NCBI GenBank assembly: GCA_002685655.1
Contig: NYXM01000096.1
Coordinates: 1 to 15,116, forward strand
Direction of reading: 5' to 3'
DNA from: Planctomycetaceae bacterium
GTDB lineage: Bacteria; Planctomycetota; Planctomycetia; Pirellulales; Pirellulaceae
Length of the DNA: 15,116 nt
A program made the position numbers and the translations under genes. Shown here in pieces: positions 15,020-15,116 of the stretch. The notes below the pieces were generated by a model, which made no database searches, had not been told where the DNA came from, and was given only the letters and a program-made list of their open reading frames with translations. Each line of letters starts with the position of its first letter. Position 1 is the stretch's first letter.

Positions 15020-15116
15020 CAGTGTTCGATCTTTTATTGTCGTCTTTCGCTCCGCGAAAGCACGCTCCTTTCGCGGAGCGAAAGGCGACTATCGGACAGT
15101 AATTCCTCGAACGATC
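15020..15116. repeat. Double-hairpin palindromic repeat, copy 2, at the window end
   Basis: Same orientation and structure as the copy at 4936-5033. The arms 15039-15060 and 15068-15089 (22 bp, one G-T pair) enclose loop CACGCTC, and each arm is itself a small hairpin. It differs from copy 1 by six substitutions and one missing A. It lies about 85 bases upstream of the methyltransferase start on the minus strand. The window stops at GATC, the same base where the match to copy 1 ends. Confidence 0.9.

Overview
The window reads as DNA from a planctomycete (PVC group), probably near Pirellulales. I infer this from the gene families, with no marker gene present. Indicators are a ThuA / sugar-dehydrogenase-like propeller / cytochrome c / malectin fusion carrying the 'PVC-type' heme domain, two members of an exported 'LF(V/L)D(D/H)' propeller family, a sialidase-like Asp-box protein, a large secreted beta-helix enzyme, many exported carbohydrate-active proteins in short transcription units on both strands, and several families of short palindromic repeats. 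There are no tRNA, rRNA or CRISPR loci.

Layout. At the left edge (1-214, minus) is the N-terminus of an exported protein that runs off the window. A lone exported LolA-like protein follows (640-1395, plus), then a gene-poor stretch and a stand-alone CheY-like receiver (1712-2107, minus). Positions 2108-2767 hold no gene but carry a hairpin with a T-run, a 9-bp tandem repeat and a pair of inverted palindromes. Next come a minus-strand pair, a DJ-1/PfpI protein (5034-5639) upstream of a secreted beta-helix protein (2768-4903), separated by a double-hairpin repeat. Divergent from these is an Asp-box sialidase-like protein (5765-6946), which faces a D-2-hydroxyacid dehydrogenase (7115-8086, minus).

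From 8551 to 8967 lies a compact element: a broken GxxExxY-family gene (PD-(D/E)XK nuclease superfamily) fits almost exactly between two 28-bp imperfect terminal inverted repeats. To its right is a translationally coupled pair, an exported five-bladed-propeller hydrolase-like protein (9155-10603) and the large ThuA/propeller/heme/malectin protein (10608-13562). These likely act outside the cytoplasm on sugars, with electrons passing to the c-type heme.

The right end is a damaged natural-product locus. A type III polyketide synthase has lost its C-terminal half. It meets, tail to tail, a SAM-dependent methyltransferase of the type often linked to such synthases, which has lost its C-terminus. 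Both losses fall at one point near 14373, suggesting one rearrangement (or assembly chimera). The window ends inside or at the end of a second copy of the double-hairpin repeat seen at 4936-5033, so the sequence probably stops there because of the repeat.
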